Below, in pieces: positions 26,390 through 46,032 of a stretch of DNA of 64,000 bases; the first letter of the stretch is position 1; every line of letters starts with the position of its first letter. The translations under genes and the position numbers were made by a program. The stretch is taken from the NCBI GenBank assembly GCA_037389465.1, contig JAZARR010000082.1, positions 4,018,501 to 4,082,500 of the forward strand, read 5' to 3'. The notes beneath the pieces were generated by a model. The model saw only the letters and a list, made by a program, of their open reading frames with translations, was not told the DNA's origin and did not search any database. The stretch comes from Baylisascaris procyonis (Eukaryota; Nematoda; Chromadorea; Rhabditida; Ascarididae).

Positions 26390-29300
26390 TTTACTTATCC
26401 ATGCATGCGAGTATTTGATAGGTCATGCGATTATCAATTTCGTATTGGAAAATGCTTTAAAGGAGATGATACTGAATTATCGCGTGGATGGGACTGAAGC
26501 AATAATATAAAATTCAGCTGACTTGCAACTGTGCACACGAAAAGCGACATGAATACTGATAGATTATGTAAATGTTCGTGTAGACTTATTTACTGAATTC
26601 GACGTACTTCCTCAATTAAAGTAATCGAATCGTTCAATAAATTGTTGTCGCAAGTTTTTTTCAAACGTTAGCAACAAGCTGAATTGATTCACAAATAAAT
26701 CAAAAAAGATTATTATTTTTCGGTAGATGAACGTTGTTGATGACAATAAAAATACAAAAGCGCCTTCTGTGAATCTTTAATTACTCTTTTTAATAATTGT
26801 TCATCGATTAATTCATGGAATATTTTATTTCGTAAATTTCTTATATACGGATATAATTCCTTAATTTTCGATGAAAATAAAAATACATATATTTGTTACT
26901 TCGTAGAAGAGCGTTTATATTGAAATCAAGAAATGAGCCTGTTGAAATTTTCATTTCATATGACATTTCTTCAACGTTCACTAACCCCCTTCAACAGATC
27001 ACTGTTTTTTATGCAGCACTCTTGCACCTGCGCAGGTAACATTCGCTCTCAATATTCATTCCCTCTCACCGTTCCACCACTGCTTCAGTCGCATTACCCA
27101 CTAAGTAGATGACGGCTAGTGCTCCGTCCAAGACGTCATAGGTGAATCAAAGGTTTCTGATCTTCAGCGAATACCTCTACGTATTTAGCGGTCGCCCATA
27201 AATTTCTCATCGCGAGCGCTTTCAGTTATACTTTACATCGCAACGGTGCTATTAAAGGTTGATTGGGGATAGGGTCCTCGAAGCCTGGATGCCTCGGAAC
27301 TTCTGATTTCTCGGAGCTTCGGCAAAGTTGCCGCCCTTAGAGGAGTCCCTTGAGAGTATTCTACTTTTCTAGAACCGCAGATACAAGGAAGTTCCCATTA
27401 TTCATGGCCGTCTGCCATGCTTCTATCTTCGAGATTCTCAAGGCTTATATAATTCCGAGCTTTAAGAGCTTTCGAGCTGGATTTCTCCTTAGTCCCGGTT
27501 TACTGCATGGACATATTACTAGTATTCTTGCAATGTTCTCAAAAAGTTTATGGCAACATTTGCATTCCATTCCAATTTTACTTCCCATTCTAGTTGACTG
27601 CAGTCTTCATGAAAATCTATCAAATTTCCAGGTAGGAAACAATATATCAGAGATCATTAAAGGGAATTTACCTCTCACTGAATTTATACAACTATAAGAA
27701 GCTAGTGCAATAAAACAAATTTAGTATAGTAAAAGTATAAGAAATATTCTCTAAAGTTTATTGATGTATGAATTTTACTCATACTGACTACATGAACTAC
27801 AATGGAAATACTCTTTCTAATGTATGCTAATATTTGACTTTTCTGATGTAGTGTGTCACATTTAATTGTGGCAATAGAATGACTTGTTTTTCATGCAATT
27901 AGCTACAAATCCAAGCGCGGCTATAATTGCTTACGACCAGTGTGCAATGCGATTTGCTAGCTTATTCAACTTGTGCTTTTATTTGCAATTTTTTTTTTAA
28001 TGCCGAATAGTTTATTTTAAACTTTTTCTATATATTTTTTGAGATTTTCTTTTCATTATTATTCAACTTTATTACTTATTATTAAATTTTTATTCTTTTG
28101 CGAATTTTCTCGAATAAATGTAATGGATAATTTTTTTTCTTTTTTTTGGATGTTTTTGTTAACTCTTCCGTTACAGCTCATCGTAAACGATATTCATATC
28201 AATTACAATGTTTGATGTAGAATTCGTACAGCGAAAACTAATGTGACCATTGTGAAGCAGAAAATTTAGACTTGTCGAATCTTCGATAAATTACGACAAA
28301 AACCTCGATTTCCACTACATTTGACGTAATTCCTCAATATCTTATTCGAAATCAAGGTAGAAAATAAAGGACGAAAACGACTCAATGCTATTCTAGAATA
28401 AATGAGGTCAAAAAAAAAAGCAGAGCTTTATTTTGAAGAACATTCTGTCTATTTTCAATAAAGAAGTTGAGCAATAAAGATGTTGATGAACGGATCTATA
28501 CAATCTACGCATTTTTCATTGATCTATCTAATACATTTGTTAATGCTGGGATATGTTTGCATCTATGCGCCTTTCTATGTTCTTACTCATTTATATATGT
28601 AATAGTACTTCAACAATTCGAACTTTGCCAACTATGCTTAACTACTCAATACACATGACGATAGCTGTCACAATTGTTCATACAGCAGAAGAAATTTGCA
28701 TATTCTATGAGGTTGTTGATCTAATTAGTCGTCAATTTTGATGGGTTTTCACTAACGTTATGGCTCACAAGAGTGCATTGCAAAAATGGTTTGATGTGAA
28801 TTCCAATCAAAATATGTAACAAATAAAATTTCAAAAGATAAATCTTGAAGCGAATTGCATTAAAATTTTTAGACATATACTTTCAAGCAAAGAGAATATT
28901 AAGTTATTCAGAGTTATGATAAATGTCTTCAAACGACAAATAAGATTGGATTGAGATAACGTTGCAAACCAACAATGCAGAATCTAATCGTTATTGGCAG
29001 ATGGTTTTGATGTTGCAACGCTATCATCTGCAATCAAGAAAAGACGTAGCATTCCCTATTGTGTGCTGTAACATTATCTCACAATCCTTATTTAGAATGC
29101 ATGTAATACCGCAAAGTTTATTTCATGTTTATTTTTGTTCATTGTCTAATTTACTTACTTGTTTCATTAATAGTCGTCAACAGTCGTTCACATTGGTGAA
29201 ATGATAATCGAACCATAGATGGATATTTAACGAAAGGTGTAACTCGATTAGGTGACTAAATTCACCAAAAAAATTTTCATAGACGTATACGGATGATTTG

Positions 29301-30288
29301 TATAATTCATTGTAATGAGACGATCAAGTAGCTCATTGGTTGATTAACTGATTGATTGATTGATTGATTACTTTTATTTATTTTTTTCCATCAGTAGAGC
29401 ATTCGTTACGAATGAATGTCTCTTCTTATCGCTTCCAGCTGTGCGATTCACTGCTTTCCTGATGCAGTTTGTTCTTGCGGTCTATTTAGAGGGTCATTCC
29501 ACCTCATTACAGATCTGCCTCCACTTCTTGTAGATCGGTCACGTGAAGGTCAGGATTTAGGGACGTTTCATGCCTATCGGACGCTAACGAATCGATTCAT
29601 CGTTGTTCCGTCTTATGACGGTCGGGGTTTATTCTGCCCCCTTGTCTCGATCAGGAAGCTGAGCGTGGTGGCCAGGTCGAGCAGAAAAATAGCATATTGG
29701 AGCCTTACATTGTCGATCTAATTGCACTGAGTTGATGATTTCATTCTGCGAACTAAGAATACAAGGAATAGCAAATTTTTTAGTGTTTTTTTAAAACAAC
29801 GAGGTGTTTTATATAAATGAAAGATTCTAAAATAAGAGTTTGAAATAAAGGAAGTTTGAAATAGAACATGAAATAAGTTTTATGCGATAAAGAATGCGAT
29901 TTAAACCGTTCGAAAAGTTCTAAACCAAGATTCCCATTTTTCCACAAAAATTAAGGCACGGTCGAAGTGAGAAACGTAGGAAAGAAACTAGTATGTTTGA
30001 TCGCTTCTTCAGCTAGTCTATTCTTGAGACATTTTCGCTATTGATGCAAACTTTTTCTAAGGCACTTAGTTGAAACTAAGCAGTCGAAAAAAATTCCCTT
30101 TTAATTATTGAAATGTCATTTATTTCGCTCTAGCCAATAAATATTGGAATGAAGCTTTTGGGGTCTATTCTACTAGTGAAAGGGCACAAAGTATTTAGTA
30201 TGTGAGGTTTATTTAGACAAATGAATCTTTTATTGAAAGTGTTTTTTTCTCATTGAAGTAGACTTCAAATTAATACTAAATTTGAGAT
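26387..30288. other. intergenic region, no gene supported
   Basis: Two GC-richer patches stand out, at 27000-27480 and 29430-29720. Each carries a roughly 100-codon plus-strand open frame starting with a non-ATG or unremarkable codon. In the first patch the frame ends at a possible donor (TTCCAG|GTAGGA, near 27630). Neither frame contains a domain I recognise. A short (TGAT)n run lies at about 29342-29368. Confidence 0.5.
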
Positions 30289-30334
30289 TGATCGTCAAAC
30301 TAAATTTGACGATCAAACTTGATCGTCAAATTTA
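30289..30334. repeat. near-perfect palindrome with a third copy of the arm
   Basis: The 16-bp arm taaatttgacgatcaa at 30301-30316 pairs perfectly with its inverse at 30319-30334 across only two bases. A further inverted copy of the core (ttgatcgtcaaa) stands directly upstream at 30288-30299. The element could form a cruciform, or hairpins in RNA. Confidence 0.85.
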
Positions 30335-30386
30335 ACACCAATTTTATTTCTGCTCATTTTTTTCTTATTAGTGCGAGAAGGTGTTG

Positions 30387-30407
30387 TATATATATATAAA
30401 TAAATAA

Positions 30408-30459
<52 letters not shown>

Positions 30460-30466
30460 ATAATAT
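30387..30466. repeat. compound (TA)n/(TAAA)n microsatellite
   Basis: Alternating TA tract interrupted by a short TAAA array and one TTT. It lies about 50 bp beyond the palindrome. Confidence 0.95.
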
Positions 30467-31221
30467 CCGTTCACCAGGCAAAGTGTTGGTTATGAGAGGA
30501 CGAATCAATGCATATGTTGATGAGGATGAACACTAATGAATTTTTCAATCACTTTAGAAGGTTGCCACCTTTCGGCTGATGCAGTGTACCTGCCGTCATA
30601 TGGCTCAAGCAGTGTCAACATATGAAAATATCCCGTTCCCACTAGTTTGTCTATGTCATCTCTCCCAACGGAGTCGTTTTATCGTCATTTTCTTCCCATT
30701 TGTTCCATTGGATACTTTCCTATACAATCTAACTGAAACGTTGATCTAATGAATTTCTCGTGAAAGCTAAGGTGGGAGAGGGTGAGTATTTGAGGTGAGA
30801 AAGTGGATTGGTTTGAATTTCGCAGTCATTCACATCTTTTGAATGTGAATTGGAAATCTAAATGCAACATCAAATTTGGCTGATTACCAAATAGCATCTA
30901 ATTGGGAGCTATTTCGCCCAGATGCAACGTGAATCTAAGCCGTATTTCAGCTTTTTATAAGCTTTCAATCGAATTGTTTTCATATAGGACTATATTTCTT
31001 CCGACTATCTTGCTCTTTTTACAAATTTTTTCGAATAAAATTTCATTGCATAAATATTAAATGCCTAATTCCATAGTTGTCAAATTTCATTTAAAGGCAT
31101 TCTTCAAAGCAAACAATATTTGCGGAATTCTCTTTAGTTACTTTTTTTTTGATAAACAGCTTTATTATTTTGCTGCATTTGAATTTCTATCAAAGACGAT
31201 AGCAGCGATTGTAGTCATATA

Positions 31222-31224
<3 letters not shown>

Positions 31225-31259
<35 letters not shown>
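31225..31259. repeat. (TA)n microsatellite
   Basis: Alternating AT tract of about 35 bp in non-coding DNA. Confidence 0.95.
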
Positions 31260-31262
<3 letters not shown>

Positions 31263-33153
31263 TTTATATGTATATATGTGCATTCACATCTTGACATACA
31301 CATATCAACGCATCAACACGAACGAATGCCTTATATGAACTAAATCAGAGTATGCGTGCATTCGAAATCAGCTTGGATTCAGTCACAATCGCCCAGAAAG
31401 AGCCTCGCAGCAATCGATTTTCGTTTCACGTTTCCATATTTGAATGAATAATCCACAAATCATCATCAACGCATAGTCTATATATGAGTTCCGCCACGCC
31501 GCACTTCAGATATTAAAAAAAAAAAATTTCATCGTTCAGCGTTCCTCTGAATCCATCATTATGTATTCAATGCCCATACATCGAACATTTCGAAACATCC
31601 CAAGAGAGAGAGACATTTTTACATCTTCAAGTGATAATCTACCCAGAATGGCGTCATCATGTATTGGATGAAGTCTTCATAGATGTTTCCCATAAAAATA
31701 TCTCTTCCAACTGAGTACCAATTATGAAAATCCCACAGAAATGGATCATGGGCAAGAAAAGTGGTACTCATTTGAGATTTTTATTGCATTATTAGAATGC
31801 AAATAGGTTTATTGGGTATGTATATTTGCCGCGAAAATATATCTTTTTTGTCGAAGTAGATCGAATCGTCAAAGAATAATAGGAAGAGTTTTATTATTTG
31901 AAGATCTTCGAAGAGATACTCGATACTGATATCATAACATTTTAATAAGCTCTCAAAGTTTTTCAATGATTTGCGGATCCTCAGACTAAATTGTTTTCTA
32001 TTCCTAAGCCGCATAAAAATCCCCACAAGTTTACGCATATAGTGGGAGCCAATAAAAGTTCACTTAATCCGCTTATCTTGTATGCTAAATCGCATTTTAC
32101 AATTTCTTAAAAACCACTTACATAATTATTGCAATATAGCAGATCAAAGAAGCCACATTAATTATGACGTTTTGGATATAGTTAATAAATATAATAAACA
32201 TATAAAAACGATTTTGGCTGCCGATTTCTTCATTTTGTTTACAGCACTACCCCACTATGTTATCATAGGTGCAATGGATTATTTAACATATGTGTGTCTT
32301 CCACCCATGCATTTGCTTCACTCAAAATGAAACTTCAGTTTCCGCATTAGTATTAGGATTCTGTTTTAGTATTTTATACAAGTATTTCGTCTTGAGAGTG
32401 TTTTAGTGGGCTTCAAATCTTGTTCATATTGCTTCGATAGGTCAAGTATTAAACACAGATCAAGTAAATATTGTTCTACGTGTTATCAGTATTAGCACGA
32501 TGCAGTCAACATCTTCACTCAGTTTTATCGATTATCAATCATCATCGCTTATCGTTTGACTTCTTTCGACTATACGGTTTAATATGTACTAACTTTTAGC
32601 CTAGCTTACAATCAATACCCAACTTTATAGGTAAATTCTAAATGTCGTTAGTTTTCATACAGGCTGTTCTTAATCTTTGATTTTCCTTTATTATTTCAGA
32701 CGATGGGATAGATTAGTGTTATTGTGTACAACTTTTATATTTGCTGCAATTTTTCTTACTTTGCATTTCTCATTTATATAGATAAGAGTTGCCTTTCCAT
32801 TCGTTTCTAATTTTCTCTATGCTTAGTTATGCTGTCTATATACGTCAACGGATAAGGGCCGAAACGTGGTCACATTTCGTTCTCATCGATAATCTATTCG
32901 TGTCTTACTTCTTGCATTCATAAAATCTCTCTGCATCCTAATAGCCATCTATGCCTTTATCTAACTACATGTTTACTAGCTTATTCGCTATTCTATTTTA
33001 TTTAAACAGGTATTATTTAAAATAATTCAAGGTACACCATTGCTTTTATTTTTCTAGTGGACTAACTTTCGGAATTGCTAAAAGTCTACTTATATATTTA
33101 TTATTTTATAATACTGCAGTGTTTAATAAAGCCTTTCGACATATTTGTTTTAC
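31260..33153. other. intergenic region, no gene supported
   Basis: AT-rich DNA. On the minus strand an acceptor-like TATCAG near 31930 precedes an open stretch reading IEYLFEDLQIIKLFLLFF, which could be a further exon of the gene suggested by 33154-33383. The link is conjecture. Confidence 0.4.
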
Positions 33154-33383
33154 CTTCATAAAACTTTTAAGCATATTGCAGAAGATTTGCTTGCAAATTT
33201 GTTTTTCCTCTATAAGACCATAAATTTTAATTGAAGTCCACATATACATTTCAAAAATTGTTGGAAAATTTATGCACTTTTCATATTGATCGTAGACGTC
33301 GCAATAATGCGGAATGTTGAAATGATTTATGCACTCTTTTATGATCGCCAGTAGTTTTTTGCTGTCTCCCAATGAAATATTTT
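33154..33383 (-). CDS. candidate internal exon of an unidentified Cys-containing protein
   Basis: On the minus strand a CTTTAG acceptor opens a 230-nt segment that stays open and closes on a full codon at AAG|GTAAAA. It reads with good protein character and six cysteines in view (for example KECINHFNIPHYCDVYDQYEKC and QICKQIFC). Cysteine spacing of this sort is common in nematode secreted proteins, but I cannot assign a family. No start or stop exon could be tied to it with confidence. It could also be a chance open stretch. Confidence 0.3.
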
Positions 33384-33664
33384 CTAAAGATGAATCGAAA
33401 TAGGTTGTCAAGTATTTCGGAAATTTTCATAGACCATTTTTTTTACTTGAAAGCATCTTTTTTCAAGTATCATAGGTTTTCATTGTGATGTTTACTTAAG
33501 CTTAGCATTTCTTCATTGAATGATACGCTGTAAATAGTTGAGAAATAGAAAATCTCTCAATTAGTAAAAAATCGCACCCAGCAAATGCTGTTTTTGAATA
33601 TATGAGCCTCCATTACAAATTTCAAGTGATATAGAGAGCAATTTAATTGGAGGACTTGCTTCAA

Positions 33665-34129
33665 CTAAGATCTATGAAATTTTCGAAATACTTCAATTGA
33701 TGTCTCTATGGCGGTTACTTGGGAAAATGCGTTAATTCTCACCCCTTTATCTTTAATGAAGTAGAGAGCACTAATTTGAAGTCTTTTCCAATAGCCAATA
33801 GAGATGGTTTCTGGGGTGAGAAGTTGTGCTGAGGGAGTATTCGGAAGAAACACTTGATTTGGTTAACGATGGCGCGTGCTGCTTTTTTCATCGATTACAT
33901 TCCATTGCATCGATTCACTCCTGAATGAGTCCGTTCTTGCATCGATATGTACATTCGATTGCAGGTTCCTTTCAAACCCTTCCCCTATAACAACACCTTT
34001 CATTTTAACTCCATACTCTTTTCGAAGGTGAATTGGAGAGCATTTCAGGCGAAGGGTCATCCTTGGATACTGGCCTTGGGGGATAGTAATAGTGCGCTCA
34101 AATCGCCAATCCACACTCGCCGAGAGCAT
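33665..34129 (-). pseudogene. protein-like minus-strand frame with one in-frame stop
   Basis: An ATG-initiated frame (MLSASVDWRFERTITIPQG...) runs to a TAA near 33865. The same frame then continues (PNQVFLPNTPSAQLL...) to about 33665. The amino-acid make-up is balanced and the local GC content is above background. No domain is recognisable. A broken gene, two exons of a live gene or a chance frame are all possible. The plus strand of the same stretch is also open for 84 codons, which weakens the case. Confidence 0.25.
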
Positions 34130-36322
34130 GAGGCTTTAACCCTTCCAAAAAGGACGTTTATTTTCGCTCACGTTATCAGTATTGTCTTAGTAATGAATTA
34201 GATTGCCTGTATGATTGCAATTTTGAACTTATTTGTCACATTTTCGGCATAATTATTATTATTATTTTTAAAGAAAAATTGATCATTTATGATTTTCATA
34301 ATTATTTTTCTTAATAGAAGTTGAGAAAATTCTCTTTTCATTCTAAATGAAAAATTAGATTAATATTTTGATAATGCTTGTTTTTCTCTTCGATAGTTTC
34401 AATGGCCATTGTGAAAAGTCTACAGCTTTATAAGCCATACAGCATTAAGCTTATAATTATTTTGCATGCTTTGCTTCTAGCTAAATTAACGGCTATCGTA
34501 TTTCCGTCATTAGTAATAGCTGCACCTTGTGAAGCGTTATTAGCAAAACGATATTCCATTATTTCAATACCGTTTATTTCCAGACAATGACACTAAGCTA
34601 AGAGATATAAAGCAGCTATATGACTATAAATTTTACTGCAAATATTTGTCAACATTTCAAGAATTTATAAATGCAAGGACTCTAAGGTCCGAGTTCAGGA
34701 AGGAATTAGGAGCCGATAAGGGAGGAGGGAAAAGCTATTACGATTTGGGAAGCGAATAGGGAGAAAGGAGAAGGAATGATGCAAATTGTGAAGAATTTTT
34801 AAAGCACTTTCGATGATATTTTAAGGTGAAGAATGACTCAACTTTCAATGGAGTTAACAGTACCTCAAGCATAACGTTATCATCGTGATCAGTTACCATT
34901 CATTTCGAACTGTGAAAACTCTGGAAGGATTCTAATCAATTTTCATGAAGTTTTCCTCCTAAAAAAAGAATTCATATCGAAGTGAATGGAATATCGAGAG
35001 GAACCACTTCTTCATGTATCGTTTTCATTGCTTAATACATTTTCAAGATTATTTCAAATGTTTCAAAAGAACTGCTTTTATTGAAAAGCAATTCGGTTAT
35101 ATATTCAGTCAACAAACATCAAAGAAGTGGATTCATATTGCTAGTGCTATATTCTTCATGAATTTTTTCATTTAATTTTAATTGATGGCTTATTGAATTA
35201 CGATTGCAACTATACGTTGAAGTTTTTGATACCTGGAAAAATATCAGTTTCCCAAGAATTTGCATTCTTTACGATAATAATTCGAAAGGATTTTGCAGTA
35301 TGTCATGGTTGAATATTTCTAGGCTCATTTATTGAATGAATAAGACTTAAAAGTCTTCGAGAAGTAACGTTGTAATATGCGCTCTTGCAGTAGAAAAAGT
35401 GAGAGAATGGATATTCATTTAGCTCATTCGATCCTTTTCATGACGCAATACACGCCTGAGACTTCTTTTCCATAATCTTTTGAGCTTTATTTAACTTTTT
35501 TTTTGGTAAATTATTGAAAATTTTTCCTTTTTTCCTATATATGGCGTCTTTTTATTGTTTCATTCCTTTTTTGTAACTTCTTAAGCATTGAATTGCTGAT
35601 GTAATGTTCATTTACGGAAATATTATCCGATAACTTCTCTTCATAGTTATTCTTCATTGTATTTCCGATTTTAGTGGCAATTTCAGGATTTCTTCTGAAA
35701 TTCTCAGTAAATTATTGGAATTTTGTTTTAAAAATTTCATCACATTTGATAGAAATTTGTTTCGCTTTCTTTAAAAACTCATTTCTCTGCTTTAATTTAA
35801 GCAGATAAAAGATTCCTACCTGTTGGTGTGTGAAAATATTATTTGAATTTTAACTTGTTCTTTAAGTTCATATTTTTTCAGAATATTGCATCACTTTGCT
35901 TACCTCATGTAAATTGACAGCAATGAAGTTAGCATAACAAAAGCGCGCATACTTTTTTACGTTGCGCTAACGCTGTACCATTACAGTACTGCATTTCGCC
36001 AGAAGAGAATCCCGATGACCTACAATAGAATAGTAAATACGGTAATGTTGGTGGTAATGGTTGTAACAGTAGCAGTAGTGACAGTAATACTTGCAGTGAT
36101 GTCTATTTTACTAATAAAAAATATAAAATGGGAAAATGATAAAAACTGATGGGGAAAAAGCGAAAGACGTCAGATCGATCATCTAAAACAATGATCGCTT
36201 TCTAACAATTGACATTACATTTGAAGCCGAGATCGACAATGGTCTTGGTTGGCACAATCTCAGAGGAGAGTAAACGCTGCGCACGAACGAAATTTGCGAT
36301 AAGGGGAATTGCGGCGATGCAC
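34130..36322. other. intergenic AT-rich region
   Basis: I see no exon, RNA gene or notable repeat here beyond short homopolymer runs. Confidence 0.55.
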
Positions 36323-36615
36323 TCAAGTAGGAAGAGATATATGCCACAAGTGATAATCACAGCCTGAAACTAGTCGGAGTTTTTTATTGATGATGAAAGC
36401 AGATATGTGGGAGACACCATGGGTATTTTTATAGCACGTAATCGAATCGGCCGCATTCAGCATTCTTTTCAAAATCCGAGAGCAATAGCTATAAATGGCA
36501 ATGCAATCGGGATCAGGGGATCTTTGAGGGTGTTTTACAAAAGTGTAGTTTTCTTCAGGCATTTTTAAGCATGCCCATCTGTTGCCCTTTCGAATTTTAA
36601 TCGTGCCTATCACAA
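36323..36615 (-). CDS. candidate terminal exon, unidentified protein
   Basis: On the minus strand a GTTCTCAG acceptor leads into about 97 codons open to a TGA at 36323. The frame is fairly rich in Cys and charged residues (for example RSPDPDCIAIYSYCSRILKR). No family is recognised, no upstream exon was found, and the length is not beyond chance for this window, so this is only a candidate. Confidence 0.22.
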
Positions 36616-38433
36616 CTGAGAACACTATTCATAATCACGAAGACAATCAATTACAACCGCATTACGGCATTATTCAACAGTTCTATGATAGATAAACCCT
36701 TAAGATGCAATTGCCAATCGCTAACCATCTTTGGTAAATGGAATGAAAGTAATTTTTCCACTTCATGTAGGAATGAAGAAAACATCGAAATCGCGCTGCA
36801 TATCACATCATGAAAAAAGTTCTGCATTCATATAGAGGTGCTATTATAGTGATTAAAGTTTGAGATTAGTATCTATCTGATTCATTTATCGTACTTTTGT
36901 GCAATACAGCAGGTGTACCTCATGTTCTTCTAGAAAGCCGATAAAGGTGCACATCAACACTCATCGAAAAATTTTACAATCCGAGATCTACTACGCGTAT
37001 ACTAAGAAAAATCTCTAATAACTAAATGATTTCCGTGTCGAAATTTTCCAACTCAATCTTGAAATGTTTCTTAAGTGTTGGCTAAATTGCAAGTCGTTTG
37101 CTTTGACATATATGTTTTGTTGGGGAGAAGCGGATGAGCAGGAGCAATAACAATATTGCGCTATCCTAATTGGGTATAATATTTCTGGCTTTTAGATAGG
37201 ATTGGAGTCGTTCTTTTCTAGAAGAGACATGAGGATTTCTGGATGAAGATGTAATTTTTGCAGATTTATTAGTGCCATTTAGTAAGTTGATGGCTCTTTT
37301 CTAGAGCATTCACATACTTTCAGTACCCTAAAAGCAACTCGTTTAATCGTGGCATATTTGGCTGTGCTACTACTTTGCATACTGCTTCTTCAAATGAATA
37401 AATGCTTTCTCTTTTCGCGTCATCACTCTACCTCTACCTTCCTCCCTTCCCCTTCCCCTTCCCCCCTCCCCATCATCCCTCCCACCTCTGCCTCTATCTA
37501 TTTGCTCCCGTTTTACTTCTTAAGCATTCATTACATTAGCCATTCACTACATTAACAATCTTCATGATTGGGTTTTTTCTTCGTTTCATTAAACAATTCG
37601 TTTCATAAAATTTTTAGAACTTTCTAAATTATGAAATTATAGTAGTTTCCACAGGTGAGTGATAGTAGATGATCCTTTTTAGCCTCTGAAGTTCCTATTC
37701 TACTCTACAATAGCCCATTACCAATATCAATGATTACTTCTAGCAGTTATGCTCTAACATTAAGCAAAAAAATATGAGTTTTGCTAGCGAAACTCGGCAG
37801 ATAATTTAAATCGCTCAGAGAGTAGTTTATTTTTTATCACAACACACACTTTTTGTTGTTTTTTTCGGAGCCGAATTTGGAGCTAAACGACTCTTTTATG
37901 TTAGCTCACAACAACACACAAGGGAACGATTGGTGCAGTTGAAAAAAAGGAGCTAGCAAACCTTCTTTTTGTCACTGAATTTAGCAAACGCCCACTATTC
38001 AAACAACAAAAATGCTCTTTTTCTATATTTTAGAAAACGCCCTTTTATGTTTCAGTGTTGCAGTCATTCATCTTTTTCAAAAATGGGAATTTACGAGCGA
38101 CATATATTAAAAAAAGAATTTCATATGATTTGTTATTGAATGTTTGCTCTCTAGGTTTCTTCTTTCTTTTTTTTAATCTCTCTAGCGATCTAACGATATA
38201 CGGCTAATTAGTGTCTTTGCTCGTTTTGTTATGATTAGCAGCTAAATGAATATCGGGAAGTTTCTATTATGAAGTGCTCAATTTTTTTTAGATTCTTTAA
38301 GCTTTCAAGTGAGAATCTGATTTAGAGGCTATCGTAATTGTCATCTTACTATATGCAAATTTCATTTGCATCTCTATTTGAACGTTACTTTTCCGAAAAA
38401 GTTTCGAGTAAATTGATGGTTGCAAAAAAAGCG
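36616..38433. other. intergenic region with a pyrimidine-rich patch
   Basis: No gene is supported. A CT-rich tract (about 37418-37510, repeated ccttcccc) is the only compositional outlier. Confidence 0.55.
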
Positions 38434-38656
38434 CTATTGAATGCCGAAGGGTCCCTTAGTTGTTAGTGTTCGAATAACGAATAAAATTGTGCAATGTTTT
38501 ATGTCATAATGAAGCCATAATTTGTGGGCCCATTTAAGAGCTGTGCCATCTTTGAGATTTAGATGCATACTTAAAGGTACAAGCAATTGTTTCGCGAAAC
38601 GTTGAGATTCGAGAACGATGCCATCAAATTTTACGTTTAACGATTCATGCAGCACT
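38434..38656 (-). CDS. candidate terminal exon, unidentified protein
   Basis: A good acceptor (CTGATTGCAG) opens a minus-strand segment reading VLHESLNVKFDGIVLESQRF... to a TAG at 38434. Codon use looks natural and the residues are balanced. There is no recognisable domain and no linked upstream exon. Confidence 0.25.
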
Positions 38657-38661
38657 CTGCA

Positions 38662-46032
<7,371 letters not shown>

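Noticed and set aside
27350..27697. 115-codon plus-strand frame
   Set aside because: It starts at TTG and has no recognisable domain; one possible donor inside it is not enough to call an exon.
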